A stretch of 64,000 nt of DNA from Stomorhina lunata (lineage: Eukaryota; Arthropoda; Insecta; Diptera; Rhiniidae), in assembly GCA_933228675.1 (NCBI GenBank), contig OW121743.1, positions 82,708,759 through 82,772,758 on the forward strand. The letters run 5' to 3'. Shown piece after piece: positions 34,456 through 46,094 of this stretch. The translations under genes were made by a program, and so were the position numbers. Under the pieces are notes generated by a model. It worked only from the letters and a program-made list of their open reading frames with translations. It ran no database searches and had not been told where the DNA came from. The first letter of the stretch is position 1; every line of letters begins with the position of its first letter.

Positions 34456-35029
34456 CTACAGAATAACACGCAGTCGATGTATAATAAATAAAACAGGCTT
34501 CAGAACAAACACTTAAACAAAGAGTTTTAATAACATTAAATGGCGCAACTTCAATGTTCTAAAAAAAGACATAACGCGAACTATAATATAGAAAGCTTTA
34601 TTTCTCCTTTTTATCACCTTTAACCTTTCTACTAGCCCCTTTCTACAGAAATTAACCCAATTCGTATCTACAACATATACAATTTATAGGCAGTATTTGC
34701 CTGAGCAAAGACCCTATTTAAATTGAAGTGGGTAAAGAACAAAGAAAAACACATAAACTCTCAAACAAACATAACTTTCATGAGCACGTGTGAGTGCCTT
34801 AGCTTTCTCTAATTGGATTCTTTCCGAATTAGAGTAAAAGCTGTATACTCTCTTTTTTTACGGGACTTTTCAAAACGACCATACCGCAAATCAATATATG
34901 CAAGCCTTTTTATTACGGAGTCTTTGGCCTGAGTATTACTTTAAGAAAAAAAATTTCAGCAGAAACAATCTGGAGCTAGCGATTGATATTAATATAATCA
35001 TACGTTCCTTAGAACACGGGAATTTACAT
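34456..35029. other. Unassigned spacer; possible LTR-like fragment
   Basis: Composition is more even than in the neighbours. ACATTAAATGGCGCAACTTC near 34535-34555 weakly resembles an LTR end plus primer-binding site, but no second LTR, polypurine tract or pol remnant is visible. No gene is supported. Confidence 0.35.
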
Positions 35030-35947
35030 TACACCATTTTCAATTGTAAATGAGAAATTTCCAAATTGAATTGAGAAATTTTCATTTGAAATTGAGAATT
35101 TTCATTTGAATTTGAGAAAATTCCAATTGAAATTGAGAAATTTCTTTTGAAAATGAGAAATTTGAAATTGAAAATGGGAATTTTCCATTTGTAAATGAGA
35201 ATTTTTCATTTGTAATTGAGAAAAGTATAATTGGAAATGAGAAATTTTCATTTGTAATTGAGAAATTTTCATTTCAAATTGAGTTTTCCATTTGAAAATG
35301 AGAAATATTTAATTGAAAATGAGAAATTTCCATTTGTAATTACAAAGTTTTTATTTGAAATTGAGTTTTCCATTTGAAAATGAGAAATTTTCATTTGTAA
35401 TTGAGAAAATTCTATTTGAAATTGAGAAATGTTTAATTGAAAATGAAAAATTTCCATTTGTAATTGAGAAATTTTCATTGGGTTTTTCGAAATTTCAAAT
35501 GAAAATTTCTCAATTATAAATAGAAATTTCTCATTTACAATTACAAATTTCTCAATTTCAAATAGAAATTTCTCAATTACAAATCAAAAATTCTCATTTT
35601 CAAATGGAAAACTCAATTTAAAATAAAAATTTCTCAATTACAAATAGAAATTTCTCAGTTACAATTACACATTTCTCAATTTCAAATGAAAAACTCATTT
35701 TCAAATGCAAATTTCTCAATTACAAGTGAAAATTTCTTATTTCTATTTGAAATTTTCTTAATTGCAAATAAAAAATTCTCAATTTCAAATAAAAATTTCT
35801 CAATTACAAATGGAAATTTCTCAATTTCAATTGGAAATTTCTCATTTCCAAATGAAAATTTTCAATTTAAATTCGAATTTTCGCATTTTCAAATGTAAAT
35901 TCTCATTTTCAATTGGAATTTTCTCATTTACAATTGAAAATGATGTA
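35030..35947. mobile_element. Fold-back element: two inverted arms of 21-bp repeats
   Basis: The termini TACACCATTTTCAATTG and CAATTGAAAATGATGTA are inverted copies of each other. The left arm (to about 35480) consists of repeats like GAGAAATTTTCATTTGTAATT (21 bp). The right arm (from about 35490) is the same repeat on the opposite strand, so the whole 918 bp is one imperfect palindrome with its centre near GGGTTTTTCG. Drosophila FB elements likewise have long inverted repeats made of short tandem units. No coding region lies between the arms. Confidence 0.82.
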
Positions 35948-36046
35948 GTAAGAAATTGTATAGGTATTAGATTTTGCGGTAAACATTTAAAAGGATCAAG
36001 CAAGTATTTCTATACCGTCCGCCCATCCTTATTTCATGTTCTATAG

Positions 36047-36047
<1 letters not shown>

Positions 36048-36113
<66 letters not shown>

Positions 36114-36118
36114 TATAT

Positions 36119-36189
<71 letters not shown>

Positions 36190-36190
36190 G
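36048..36190. repeat. (TA)n microsatellite
   Basis: About 140 bp of TA dinucleotides, interrupted near 36110 (CATTATA), 36132 (AAA) and 36171 (GTA). Open Ile-Tyr frames across it are artefacts. Confidence 0.97.
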
Positions 36191-36292
36191 GCCTGACTAT
36201 AGGGTATCATATGAAATGACATTGCTTATTGAAATCATTTAGCTTCCCAGCAGAATAAATATAACTTAATTTTCTTTCTTTTACGAAGTTCT

Positions 36293-36341
36293 ATAATTGT
36301 AATGACTAATTTTAACAAGTGAAATTAGTCATTACAATTAT
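36293..36341. repeat. Perfect 20-bp hairpin, 9-nt loop
   Basis: The arm ATAATTGTAATGACTAATTT (36293-36312) is the exact complement of 36322-36341, with loop TAACAAGTG. There is no T-run typical of a terminator and no adjacent gene. It could be a small MITE remnant. Confidence 0.9.
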
Positions 36342-36838
36342 TGCGGTTAACATGTATGGGTTTTTGCTAAAAGTGTTTACATTTGTGGTCAATTTATAAC
36401 ACATTATTTACGATATTTTTTACACACTCAAATCAATCAGTTACAAATTTTAACAAAAGAAAATAATTTTATACAAGTAATTAAGAAATTTTTCAGATTA
36501 TGGGTAAATTACTTAAATTTAAAACCACCGTGAACTGCTGACTATATTAAGGCTTTATACTTCAGGCCTCTCAAAAAACCATGCAATGGTTTTATATCTT
36601 TCCTCTTTGTATTTAGCTAATTTCAATGACATTTTTGAAATTGCATTAAAAACTTCAATCAAAAAGAAATCACTCCAACAAAATGAAATTAGGCCACTAC
36701 ACTTGAATGTAAATATTAAATTACACTTCAACTAATATCTACTTATTCCATACTCGTCGTCATTATCATCATCTTATTAAGCAAAAGGGATCCAGTTTTC
36801 TATTTTAATTTTTATTTCTTTTTTTTTTTTTGTTGCAG
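36342..36838. other. AT-rich sequence ending in a strong splice-acceptor-like tract
   Basis: No gene was recognised, but the 3' end (36809-36838) is a pyrimidine tract ending TTTTTTTTTTTTGTTGCAG. This is an excellent match to a fly 3' splice site, and it directly precedes the candidate exon. Confidence 0.5.
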
Positions 36839-37241
36839 TTATTATGTTGTTGCTGATGTTGTTGTTGTTGTTTAGCTAGAAAACTTTGCGCTATCAAAAT
36901 TCACAAAATGAGGAAAACGCAAAAGAGGACAAATGATTTACACTCAACCGCATAAACTGAACATAAATGAAAAATATTTCAAGCGTTAACTTGTGATGTT
37001 GTTGCCGATGATGATGATGCCGACAACAACAACAACTACAACAGCAATAATAGCTACAGCAACAATGGCAAATATGTAGCAACAACATTAACAATAACGT
37101 CCAAATACAACATCAGTCATATGCAGGAGTTTGAGGATAAGGACAAGGATGAGGATGAGGCTGATGTCGATGGTGCTAATAGTGTTTGTCAAAACAATAG
37201 TGGTGAGCCAGCCTTTCATATACACTCATACATAAATACAT
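36839..37241 (+). CDS. Candidate host-gene exon (5' exon with a short coding start)
   Basis: The segment lies between a strong acceptor (AG at 36837-36838) and a consensus donor (T|GTAAGTAT, GT at 37242). A frame open from 36971 through the donor encodes DDDDADNNNNYNSNNSYSNN (about 37007-37066) and then an acidic stretch. Its first in-frame Met is at 37121, giving MQEFEDKDKDEDEADVDG and ending in HIHSYINT with a phase-1 donor (40 codons plus one base). Opa-like CAA/AAC triplet runs are typical of fly neuronal or regulatory genes. A 15-residue upstream ORF (36908-36955) has a good fly start context (CAAAATG). If real, this is a 5' exon of a gene with giant repeat-filled introns. I do not recognise the protein. 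It could still be chance triplet-rich DNA. Confidence 0.35.
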
Positions 37242-37249
37242 GTAAGTAT
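37242..37249 (+). promoter_or_regulatory. Candidate 5' splice site
   Basis: GTAAGTAT follows AATACAT and agrees with the insect donor consensus GTRAGT at every position. It is the right boundary of the candidate exon. Confidence 0.45.
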
Positions 37250-37380
37250 CCTTTTTCTACACACACATATAAAATTTAACTGTTACTGAGTGATTTTTTT
37301 TTACCCAAAAATGTGAACTTCCGCACAGTGGTTCAGAATCGTTTTTCATTGACCAAAACTCTGTAACTTTTTAACTTATA

Positions 37381-38662
37381 AAGAGTGTTCTAAAAAAAAT
37401 ATGCATTTACTATTTTAGACAAAATTTATCCATAGTGCAAGAAATAATTTATTTTTTGATCAAGTTAGTTTCTATAGATATGTCAGATACTATTATTTTA
37501 GAAATTATAAATTTTCAATAGTTATTTCAATCAAAATGGACTGCAAAAAAAAAGTTCGTGAAAATATAATTAAAACTTTTCAAAAAAAATCCGTCATGGA
37601 CTTTTAAAAAAATAGCTAAAAATTTGAAAGTTGACCCTCGAACGGTTTCTAATGCCATCATACGGTATAAGAAAGAAAACCTGGATCAGGGAGGAAAAAA
37701 GGTCCTACAGATATTGGTAAGGCAAAAGAAGTCGAGCTACTCTTTCGAAGAGCGCCTAACACTTCTTTAAGAAAAGCAGCTCGTACGGTGAAATGTTCTA
37801 CGAATTTTGCACATAGAGTCAAAGCTTATGCTGTACTGAAGACATACAAAGTCCAAAAGGTCCAGATCGCAATGCTATAAAGAACTTAGAAGCAAAAAAA
37901 CGATCGAAAAAATTGAAGTCTGATTTTATAAAAAAATACACCTGTTGTGTGATGGATGATGAAAAAAAGTACTGGCAGACTTTTCTCAACTTCCTGGTCA
38001 AGATTTTTATGTTGCTGATAAACGGGGCAATGTTCGGCAAGAGTTCGCACAAAAAAACAAACAAAATTCCCTAAGAAGTTTCTCGTGCGGCAAGCTATTT
38101 GCAGTTGTGGCAAAAGAAGTAAAGTATTTGTGGCATCTGGCACAATAAACACAGAAATTTATATAAAGGAGTGCCTACAAAAACGGTTGTTACCCTTTTT
38201 AAGACAGCACAGAGTGACTACATTTTTTTGGCCCGATTTGGCATCATGCCATTATGGAAAAAAGGCATTTGAGTGGTACTCAAAGAATAATGTTATTTTT
38301 GTACCATGAGAGGCAAATCCACCTAACTGTCCAGAACTTCGGCCTGTGGAAAGGTATTGTGCTCTGGTAAAAAAGGAATTGAAGAACACAGGAAAGATTT
38401 CCAAGAACATGTCCGATTTTAAGCGCAGGTGGAACACATGCTCCAAAAAGGTATCAGAAGCAACTGTAAAATCTTTAATGGGAGGGTTTCTGAAAAAAGT
38501 CGATAATTTTGCAAAACCCGAGTACTAAGTAAACATTTTAATGCTAAATGATTTTGTATAATATGTCATTATATTTGCGTATTTTTTTGTAGAGTTTTTA
38601 TATTAAAAGGTTTGATTTTTATTTAAGAAAATCCAACTACAAATTTTATTTAGAGCACTCTT
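37381..38662 (+). mobile_element. ITmD37E (DD37E) transposon, copy 1
   Basis: The ends AAGAGTGTTCTAAA and TTTAGAGCACTCTT are imperfect terminal inverted repeats of about 28 bp. TA target duplications lie at 37379-37380 and 38663-38664. Length is 1,282 bp, normal for a Tc1/mariner relative. Copy 2 at 56685-57978 is nearly identical, which implies recent activity. Confidence 0.93.
37536..38528 (+). pseudogene. DD37E transposase, copy 1, frameshifted
   Basis: The ATG at 37536 opens MDCKKKVRENIIK and is then thrown out of frame by an extra A in the second A-run (near 37580). A deletion of about 16 bp at 37669, between short direct repeats, removes residues present in copy 2. A base is lost in the first catalytic block (VMDDE, about 37950-37965). 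In the second catalytic block WPDLASCHYGKKAFEW (about 38231-38280) the Asp is intact. A TGA stop at about 38307 replaces an Arg codon. The final catalytic Glu lies in PELRPVERY. The C-terminus FAKPEY ends at 38528. The helix-turn-helix region (KIAKNLKVDPRTVSNAI) is recognisable. It cannot encode active transposase. Confidence 0.88.
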
Positions 38663-38664
38663 TA

Positions 38665-40170
38665 AGAATTTTGTAGCCGTTTCGTTCTTAAGTCAATAGA
38701 TGACATCTTAAGCTTTTATTGACTTAAGGTTTTATAAAGATCTGTACAGCGGTTGTAAAGAAATTTAAGCTTAAAGTTCAATTTTGAATCTCTAATTCCG
38801 TTTCATATGTGCTAACCCATTTTTGCACACTTACTTAACCGATTTTTCTCAAATTTAGGACACAAGCCAATCTTGGATGATTTTGCTATTTTTAAGCTGA
38901 ACCCTATTTTCATTGAGGTATTTTCCGTATCATCATTAGGATGGTCCAATTGGAACAAAAATTTTAAATTTTAGGTTTTTTTTGAATATCTTTAAAACCA
39001 TAAGAGATACGTATTTATTACTTAATCTTAACGATTTTGACAAAATTTGGACGCTGGGTACCTTTTTTGCTTATAGATCGAGTATGAAGGGACTTTTGGA
39101 AGTTTTGCCGCTAACGGGGTAAAAATGGGTAGAAAGGGGAAAAATCGAAAAAGTTATATCTCCTAAAATAATAGGTATAGAAACAAAATTAAAAATACGT
39201 TTTGAATATCTATGAAAATAAGCGGACATGTGTTTCGTTTTTGTGTTTTTAAAGCTATGACCGATAGGTGGTAAAAAAGGGTGAAAATAGTTGTTTTTGG
39301 TACTTTTTTAACCCACTCTTATTTTTGAAACCAAAGAACATTGTACAAAGGAACTTTGTACTGCGGTCAATAGATGTGAAAAAAATACTGAACACGTATT
39401 TAGTATTTTTTTGATTTAGACATGGGTAAAAAAGGGGTAAAAATGGGTAAAAAGGGATAACATGATAACATAACATCTCTTAAAGTAATATGGATAAGAA
39501 CATTATGATAACTGCGCATTAATAAAACGTACCAAATTCAATTTGTACCAAAGAAGTACCAAATATGCTTATGGAACTTTTTTAAAATTAGGAAAAAGGG
39601 AAAAAATAACTTCTAAATATCTATCCTTTGTAGTAGTAAACTATGTTTTTGATCATATTTTGCTCTTTAGAAAAACTATTGCTCAAAATCCGATAAAGGC
39701 TTCTTAGATGGTATGACAAATTACCTGTAGGTAGCGTCACTAAATATTTCAAAGTGAATTAAATCGTAAACTGTTCATTGGATCATGCTATCATCATTGA
39801 CAAAGTTGTTTCGCATGAGCCGACGAGGGTTTTTAAGTTGGTATGACTAATTTCCGACAGGTAACGCCACTGAAAATTATTCAAAATGAATTAAATCGTA
39901 AACTGTGGATTTGATTGTACTATATTCTTTAGCAAAGTTATTGCGCATGAGCTGAAGGTTTCTTAGTTAGTGTAACCAATTTCCGATAGGTGGCGCCACA
40001 TAAAATTACTCCAAATGAATTAAATCGTAAGCTGTGCATTTGATTATGTTTTGATCGGACAAAATTAATAAAATGATTCTAAACTAATTGGATATTTATA
40101 TAATGAAAACTTTAAAATTTCCCTCGAAATGCTTATCATAAAGCTCCGAGCAAGGCTCGATCAACCAGAT
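38665..40170 (+). repeat. Dispersed repeat family delta, copy 1, with 131-bp tandem units
   Basis: This shares order and sequence with 56285-58815: GGTAAAAAAGGGTGAAAATA, then TTAACCCACTCTTAT, then a tandem unit, then the end ATAAAGCTCCGAGCAAGGCT. The tandem part (39720-40060) has about three units of 130-131 bp with CGTAAACTGT starts near 39765, 39896 and 40026, each carrying CGACAGGTAACGCCACTG or a variant. The left part (38860-39000) also matches 62560-62680. The minus frame at 39255-39476 is read-through of the repeat. Confidence 0.7.
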
Positions 40171-40239
40171 ACTTTAGTATGATTCTTCAAATCGGTTGGC
40201 AAATGACAATTATATATCGTTTTCAGGTGCCCTAACTTG

Positions 40240-40720
40240 GGGACCAATTGTGCCGCCCGATTAAAATCTAGGCTTTCTAGGTTCAAAACTTAAGCTCCTC
40301 AACACTTCTACTATATGCACATAAAACTATTTTAAAATCCGCGCGTCGGTTTAGAAGTTGTGGACTTATTTTTATTATATTTTTCCATCATTCCACCGTG
40401 CTACGTTTTGCTATCTGCAATTTGCATTTATGGCGATTTCTGATAGAATTTTGAATGCAAACATTTTGAGTATTTTCATTACTATAAAAAAGTGTTCTAC
40501 GGGTGAGTTCGGTCGGTTGCAAAAGTACATATAGGCTTAAAGAAAACATTTTGGCCTATCTTTGAATGGTTTCTATTTTTGTTCCCTTTTTATCCTTTAA
40601 AGGTTATATTTTGACAACATTTTTCGACTACCTTAGTTTTGATATGTTTTCTTTCTTATGGCATACAAATATTAGGAATATAGTCATAAAAAATATAGGT
40701 TTTGGCCAATGAAAATTGAT
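40240..40720 (+). repeat. Dispersed repeat family delta, downstream module
   Basis: Blocks TTGCATTTATGGCGATTTCT, TTTTGAGTATTTTCATTACT and ATATAGGTTTTGGCCAATGA recur in the same order at 62690-63110. No protein is encoded. Confidence 0.65.
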
Positions 40721-40734
40721 TATGAGCATATCTA

Positions 40735-40920
40735 GCATACCAAAGGTCGCAAGTTCGATCCCCGGCGATTCACCTCATAACTCAGCTAGCCACCGATTGC
40801 TGAGTATTAGGCTATATAAAGCTTCCCTAACTAATACATTTGCCGTTCGGAGCCGGAGTTAAAACGTAGGTCCCTTTCAATGAGTCTAAAAATAGAATCG
40901 GATGCAACTCATTGTCTGAG
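40735..40920 (+). mobile_element. tRNA-derived SINE family B, copy 2
   Basis: The B box AAGTTCGATCCCCGG lies at about 40750-40764. The family body follows: CTCAGCTAGCCACCGATTGC, then ATTTGCCGTTCGGAGCCGG, then AGAATCGGATGC. The body matches the minus-strand copy at 32455-32690. The A-box half is shortened (TAGCATACCAAAGG), so the 5' head is truncated. Confidence 0.7.
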
Positions 40921-41889
40921 AGAAGTACCCCTTCATTAAATTGGAATGGCATGGGAATTATATATGTATGTAATAAACGAAGAACTGACTGTAAAATTAT
41001 ATTGAAATTCATTATTTTTCCTCTGATTTTAAGATCAAGGCATACATTTTCTTATTATATTCGTTTCTATTTTGGCTTGTCTTCTAGTGTTTTTGGGTAT
41101 TTTTTCTTACACATCCGTGAGGGTTACATCCTATGCACTCAGACTTACAGCATCTGCTCAGATTTTAAAGTTCTATTGAGTAAATTGGAAATTGAGACTT
41201 CAATTCACTTGTCAGCTGTTGGGCCGACTAAGTTATTGCTATTACATTTACTATTAGCTTAAGTAGCAAAGTATAACGGGTTCTGCTCACACATAGATAT
41301 ATGTGTGTGTATGTATGTATGCATAAATGCATACATGTATCCGTGTGCGAAAATGAGTTTTTACATGAATGAATTTTAATCGCATTGACTTGCCTGCTGT
41401 TTGCTTTTGCTGCTGCTCTTAACCTCGACTGAATGATTCGCTGGCTAAAGTGTGTGTATGGTTGACATGTCATTTTGAATTTTGATTCATTTTTAGTCCT
41501 TTTTTCTTTCCTTCTTTTTTTTTTTTTTTTTGAGCTGATAACAGAAATTCTAAATTCAAAACTGCATATTATTGTCAAGCAAGTATATGTTGTGGAACAA
41601 TATTTGAATACATGTAATAGGTATATATGTACTATCATATACATATATGTATGTACATATGAATGTACTTTTGTATAAATATAATGAATGTCATAAAATA
41701 TCTAAGTATTTGAACAACTTAGATATTTTTATGTATATTCTTGTACTTAATTCATGAGAATTGTTTATATGAAAGGATTTTATACGTTATTTAATATCTT
41801 ATGATTTGTAATTTAATCTAATTAGGGTGAATTATAGTTATATAGGGAGGACAAAAAGAGGGTAAGCACTTAAAGGATTGAATACGAAA
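40921..41889. other. Spacer; GC slightly higher, no gene supported
   Basis: Frames at 40912-41262 (plus) and 41228-41644 (minus, 138 codons) lack domains. The latter runs through a TATG/CATA microsatellite (41290-41345) and a poly(T) run at 41515-41531. A CTG-rich patch occurs at 41393-41420. This could be intron or spacer DNA. Confidence 0.45.
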
Positions 41890-44793
41890 AGAAAAAATTT
41901 TATAATAAAAAATTTTCTATAGAAAAAATTTTAAAATACAAATTTTATATAAAAATTTTATATAATTTTTTTTATAAAAACTTTATAAGGAATTATTTCT
42001 ATAGAAAAAATTTTATAATTAAATTTTTTCTATACAAACATTTATTAATCAATTTTCTTCTATAGAAAAAATTTTATAATGAAAACTTTTCTATAGAAAA
42101 AATTTTAATATGAAAATTTTTCTGTAGAAAAAATTTTATAATAAACATTTTTGAACGAAAATTTTTCTATAGAAAAAATTGTATAATGAAATTTTTTCTT
42201 TACAAAAAAATTTATAATGGAAATTTTTCTATAAAAAAAACTTAACAATGAAAATTTTTCTATAAAAAAAAATGAATGAAAATGAAAATGTTTCTATATA
42301 AAAACTTTATAATGAAATTTTTTCTATAGAAAAAATATTATCATTTTTTTTTTTCTATAGAAAAATTTAATTTTTTAACGAAACTATTTCTTTAGAAAAA
42401 AAAATTATAATGAAAATTTTTCTAAAGAAAACATTTTATAAAGAAAACTTTTCTATAGAAAAAATTTTACAATTTTTCTATAGAAAAAATTTTGCAATTA
42501 AAATTTTTCTATAGAAAAAATTTTACAATGAAAATTTTTCTGTAGAAAAAATTTTACAATGAAAATTTTTCTATAGGAAAAATTCTATAATAAAATTTTT
42601 TCTATAGATAAATTTTATAATGAAAATTTTTCTATAGAACAAATTTCATAATGAAAATTTTTCTAGAGAAAAAATTTTATAATGAACATTTTTTAAAGGA
42701 AAAATTTTATAGCCAAAATTTTTCTAAAGAAAAAAATTTAAATTTTTCCCTAGAAAAAATCGTATAATGAAAATTGAATTTTTCTGTAGAAAAAAAAATT
42801 ATAATAAAAATTATTTAACGAAAAATTTTTTATAGAAAAATTTTATAATGAACATTTTTCTATAGAAAAAACTTTATAATGAAAATTTTTCTAAATAAAA
42901 AACTTTGTAAAGTTGAAAGTGAAAATTTTTCTATACAAGAAATTTTATAATAAATATGAAAATATTTCTCTATAAAAAATTTTATAATGAAAATTTTATT
43001 CATTTTTTTCTATAGAAAATTTTTCAACGATATTATTTCTTTAGAAAAAATTTTACAAGAAATATTTTCTATTTAAAAAATATTGTAATGAAATGTTTTC
43101 TATAGAAAAAATTTTGTAATGAAATATTTTCTATAAACAAAATGTTGTAATGAAATATTTTCTATAGAAAAAAATTTATAATGAAATTTTTCTATAGAAA
43201 AAATTTTATAATGAAATTTTTTCTATATAAAAAATTTTATAATGAAATTTTTTCTATAGAAAAAATTTTGTAAAAAAATTTTTTGTATAGAAAAAAATTT
43301 ATAATGAAATTTTTTCTATAGAAAAAATTTTATAATGAAATTTTTTCTATAGAAAAAATTTTATAATGAAATTTTTTCTATAGAAAAAATTTTATAATGA
43401 AATTTTTTCTATAGAAAAAATTTTATAATTATATTTTTTTTATAGAAAAAATTTTATAATGACATTTTTTGTATAGAAGAAATTTTAAATGAAATTTTTT
43501 CTATAGAAAAAATTTTTAAATGGAATTTTTTCTATAGAAACAATTTTATAATGAAATTTTTTCTATAGAAAAAATTTTATAATGAAATTTTTTCTATAGA
43601 AAAAATTTAATAATGAATTTTTTCTATTGAAAAAATTTAATAATGAAATTTTTTCTATTGAAAAAATATAATAATGAAATTTTTCTATAAAAAAATTTAT
43701 AATGAAAATTTTTCTATAGAAAAAAATTTTTATTATAAAAATTGCTCTATAGAAAAATTTTCACTAAAAATTGTTTTCTATAGAAAATTTCTTTTATAAA
43801 TCTTTTTAGAGAAAAATTTTCATTAAAACATTTTATTTTTATAAAAAAAATTTCATGATTAATTTTTTTCCATAAAAAAATTTCATGATTAAATTTTTTC
43901 TATAGAAAATTGTCATTATAAAATTTTTTCTATAGAAAAATTTTCATTATAAAATTTTTTCTATAGAAAAATTTTTTTCTTATAAAATTTTTATTAAAAA
44001 ATTTTTTGTATAGATAAATTTTTTTTATAAAATTTTTTCTATAGAAAAATTTTTATTATACAATTTTTTCTCTAGAAAAATTTTCATTATAAATTTTTTT
44101 CTATAGAAACATTTTTATTATAAATTTTTTTCTATAGAAAAATTTTCATTATAAAACTTTTTCGATAGAATCATTTTCATTATAAAATTTTTTCTACAGA
44201 AACATTTTCATTATAGAAAAATTTTAATTATAAAAATTTTTCTATAAAAATATAGAAAAATTTTCGTTGTAAAATTTTTCTATAGAAAAATTTTCATTAT
44301 AAAAATTTTTCTATAGAAAAATTTTCATTATAAAATTTTTTCTATAAAAAAATTTCCATTCTAAAATTTTTTCTATAGAAAAGTTTTCATTTTATAATAT
44401 TTCTATAGAAAAATTCATTACAAAATCGTTTCTAAAAAACAAATTTCATTAAAAAATTCTTTGTATAGAAAAATTTTCATTATAAAATTTTTTGTATAGA
44501 AAAATGTTGATTATAAAAATTCATTATAAAAATGTTTCTATAGAAAAAATTTCATTATAAAAACTTTTCTATAGAAAATTTTTTTTCTAAAATTTTTTCT
44601 ATAGAATTTTTTTCAAAAATGATTTCTACAGAAAATTTTTTTTTATAAAATGTTTTCTGCAGACAAATTTTTTAGCAAAAATTTTTTTTATAGAAAAATT
44701 TTCATTACAAAATTTTTCTATAGAAAAACTTTCATTATAAAATTTTTCTATAGAAAAATTTTCATTATAAAATTTTTTCTATAGAAAAATTTG
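41890..44793. repeat. 31-bp satellite S3 (core TTTTCTATAGAAAA, linker ATTTTATAATGAAA), inverted at its middle
   Basis: About 90 units. The left two-thirds read GAAATTTTTTCTATAGAAAA then AATTTTATAAT; from about 43735 the units are the reverse complement, ATTATAAAATTTTTTCTATA then GAAAAATTTTC. The array is therefore a large imperfect palindrome. The most homogeneous stretch is 43190-43600, where the 31-bp spacing is exact. It ends at the unique sequence AGCTGCAAAGCGCTGCAGCT. Confidence 0.92.
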
Positions 44794-46094
44794 TTAATAG
44801 CTGCAAAGCGCTGCAGCTTATTTTTATACCGTTGGAAAGTATATACCATGGGCTTTCATCACATAATTATTTTTAGATGGATGCTCTCGAATAAATTAAT
44901 TAATAGTATTATGTTAGTAGATGGTGGAAACCTCGAAAATATACCAAAAACTTGAATTAGGATTAAACAGTAGCTAATTTTTACTCATAACTTACTTTAC
45001 TATTTTTAACTTATGACTGTTTTCTTGTAACTTTAAAGATATTATAAAATGTGTAAACGTATTTATTATCAAAATAAATATTATTAGTTTGCAAAATGAA
45101 TTCCATTAAATTTTCAAAAACTTGTCTACACAATTGCAAATCATAATAGTTTTTTTTTGTTTTTATTCAAAAGGTAAATCTATTTAGAATGAATTATAAA
45201 ATGAGCAATTCGAAAACGTAGATGTTTTCAAAATTAGAAGATTCGTTAGTAAAATAATAGATTAGTAGTTTTGGGCATAATAATGAACAATAATAACAAT
45301 AGATGTATGTAGGCAATTTTAAGTCATATTAATATTTAATAATTTTAATGAATAATGATTAACAAAAGGAAGCAGCTGAAATAATAGTGAAGCAAAATTA
45401 TATAGTAAAATAATAAAAGGATATGCAAATAAACTAAATCCTGATGTGGCTAAACTGTAGAAGAGTAAAATGATAATGATTATACAAATAAAAAGATTTT
45501 ATATCAAATTATTTTTGGAAAATATTTTAAATAGCTTAAAATGAAAGCTAAGAAATCCTATAAAATATCCTCCCACATTTCCATATATTTAGCAAATTAC
45601 AGACTAGTAGTTATGATTTTTCCTTAATAAATTTAATTTTCTGCTACTCCTGGATATATGCAACATTTTTAAGTAAATTATAATTATATGTGACTTTTGG
45701 TATTTCGTACAAATTAATGTCAATAATGCAAAATTCTGTTTAAATCAAACTCATACGAGTATTCATTAATAATTATAAACATATTCATTCGTCTGTTGGC
45801 ATATCATTAGAATTGCTATTATTGTAGTTAAAACGAATGAGTTAGTAACAATTTTTAGTTATATAATTTTAATGAACACTAAATTGTCCTTTGGGTATTT
45901 TGTGTATTTGTATTGTATTTAAGCTCATTTCTATTTGTTGTTGTTATCGAATAATATAATAAGTACGCACTCGTATTATAATAATTGTTTAGAGCCATGC
46001 AATAAATTTTGGAATATTAAATGGTAAACCATAAATCGTAGTATGAAATATTAAATGACTAAATTAAAGAAAAAAAATATTGGCCTTATTTAAA
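44794..46094. other. AT-rich spacer
   Basis: No gene was recognised. It contains many short A/T homopolymers and no clear repeat unit. Confidence 0.45.

Noticed and set aside
34415..34560. Solo LTR with primer-binding site at ATGGCGCAACTTC
   Set aside because: No TG...CA boundary pair, second LTR, polypurine tract or pol remnant could be found.
36894..37094. 66-codon Cys/His-rich minus-strand frame
   Set aside because: It is the antisense of the CAA/AAC triplet run in the candidate exon, and the plus strand has better splice and coding signals.
40912..41262. 116-codon plus-strand frame
   Set aside because: It begins inside SINE family B and has no recognisable domain.
41228..41644. 138-codon minus-strand frame
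   Set aside because: It runs through a poly(T) tract and a tetranucleotide microsatellite and shows no domain or codon pattern of a gene.
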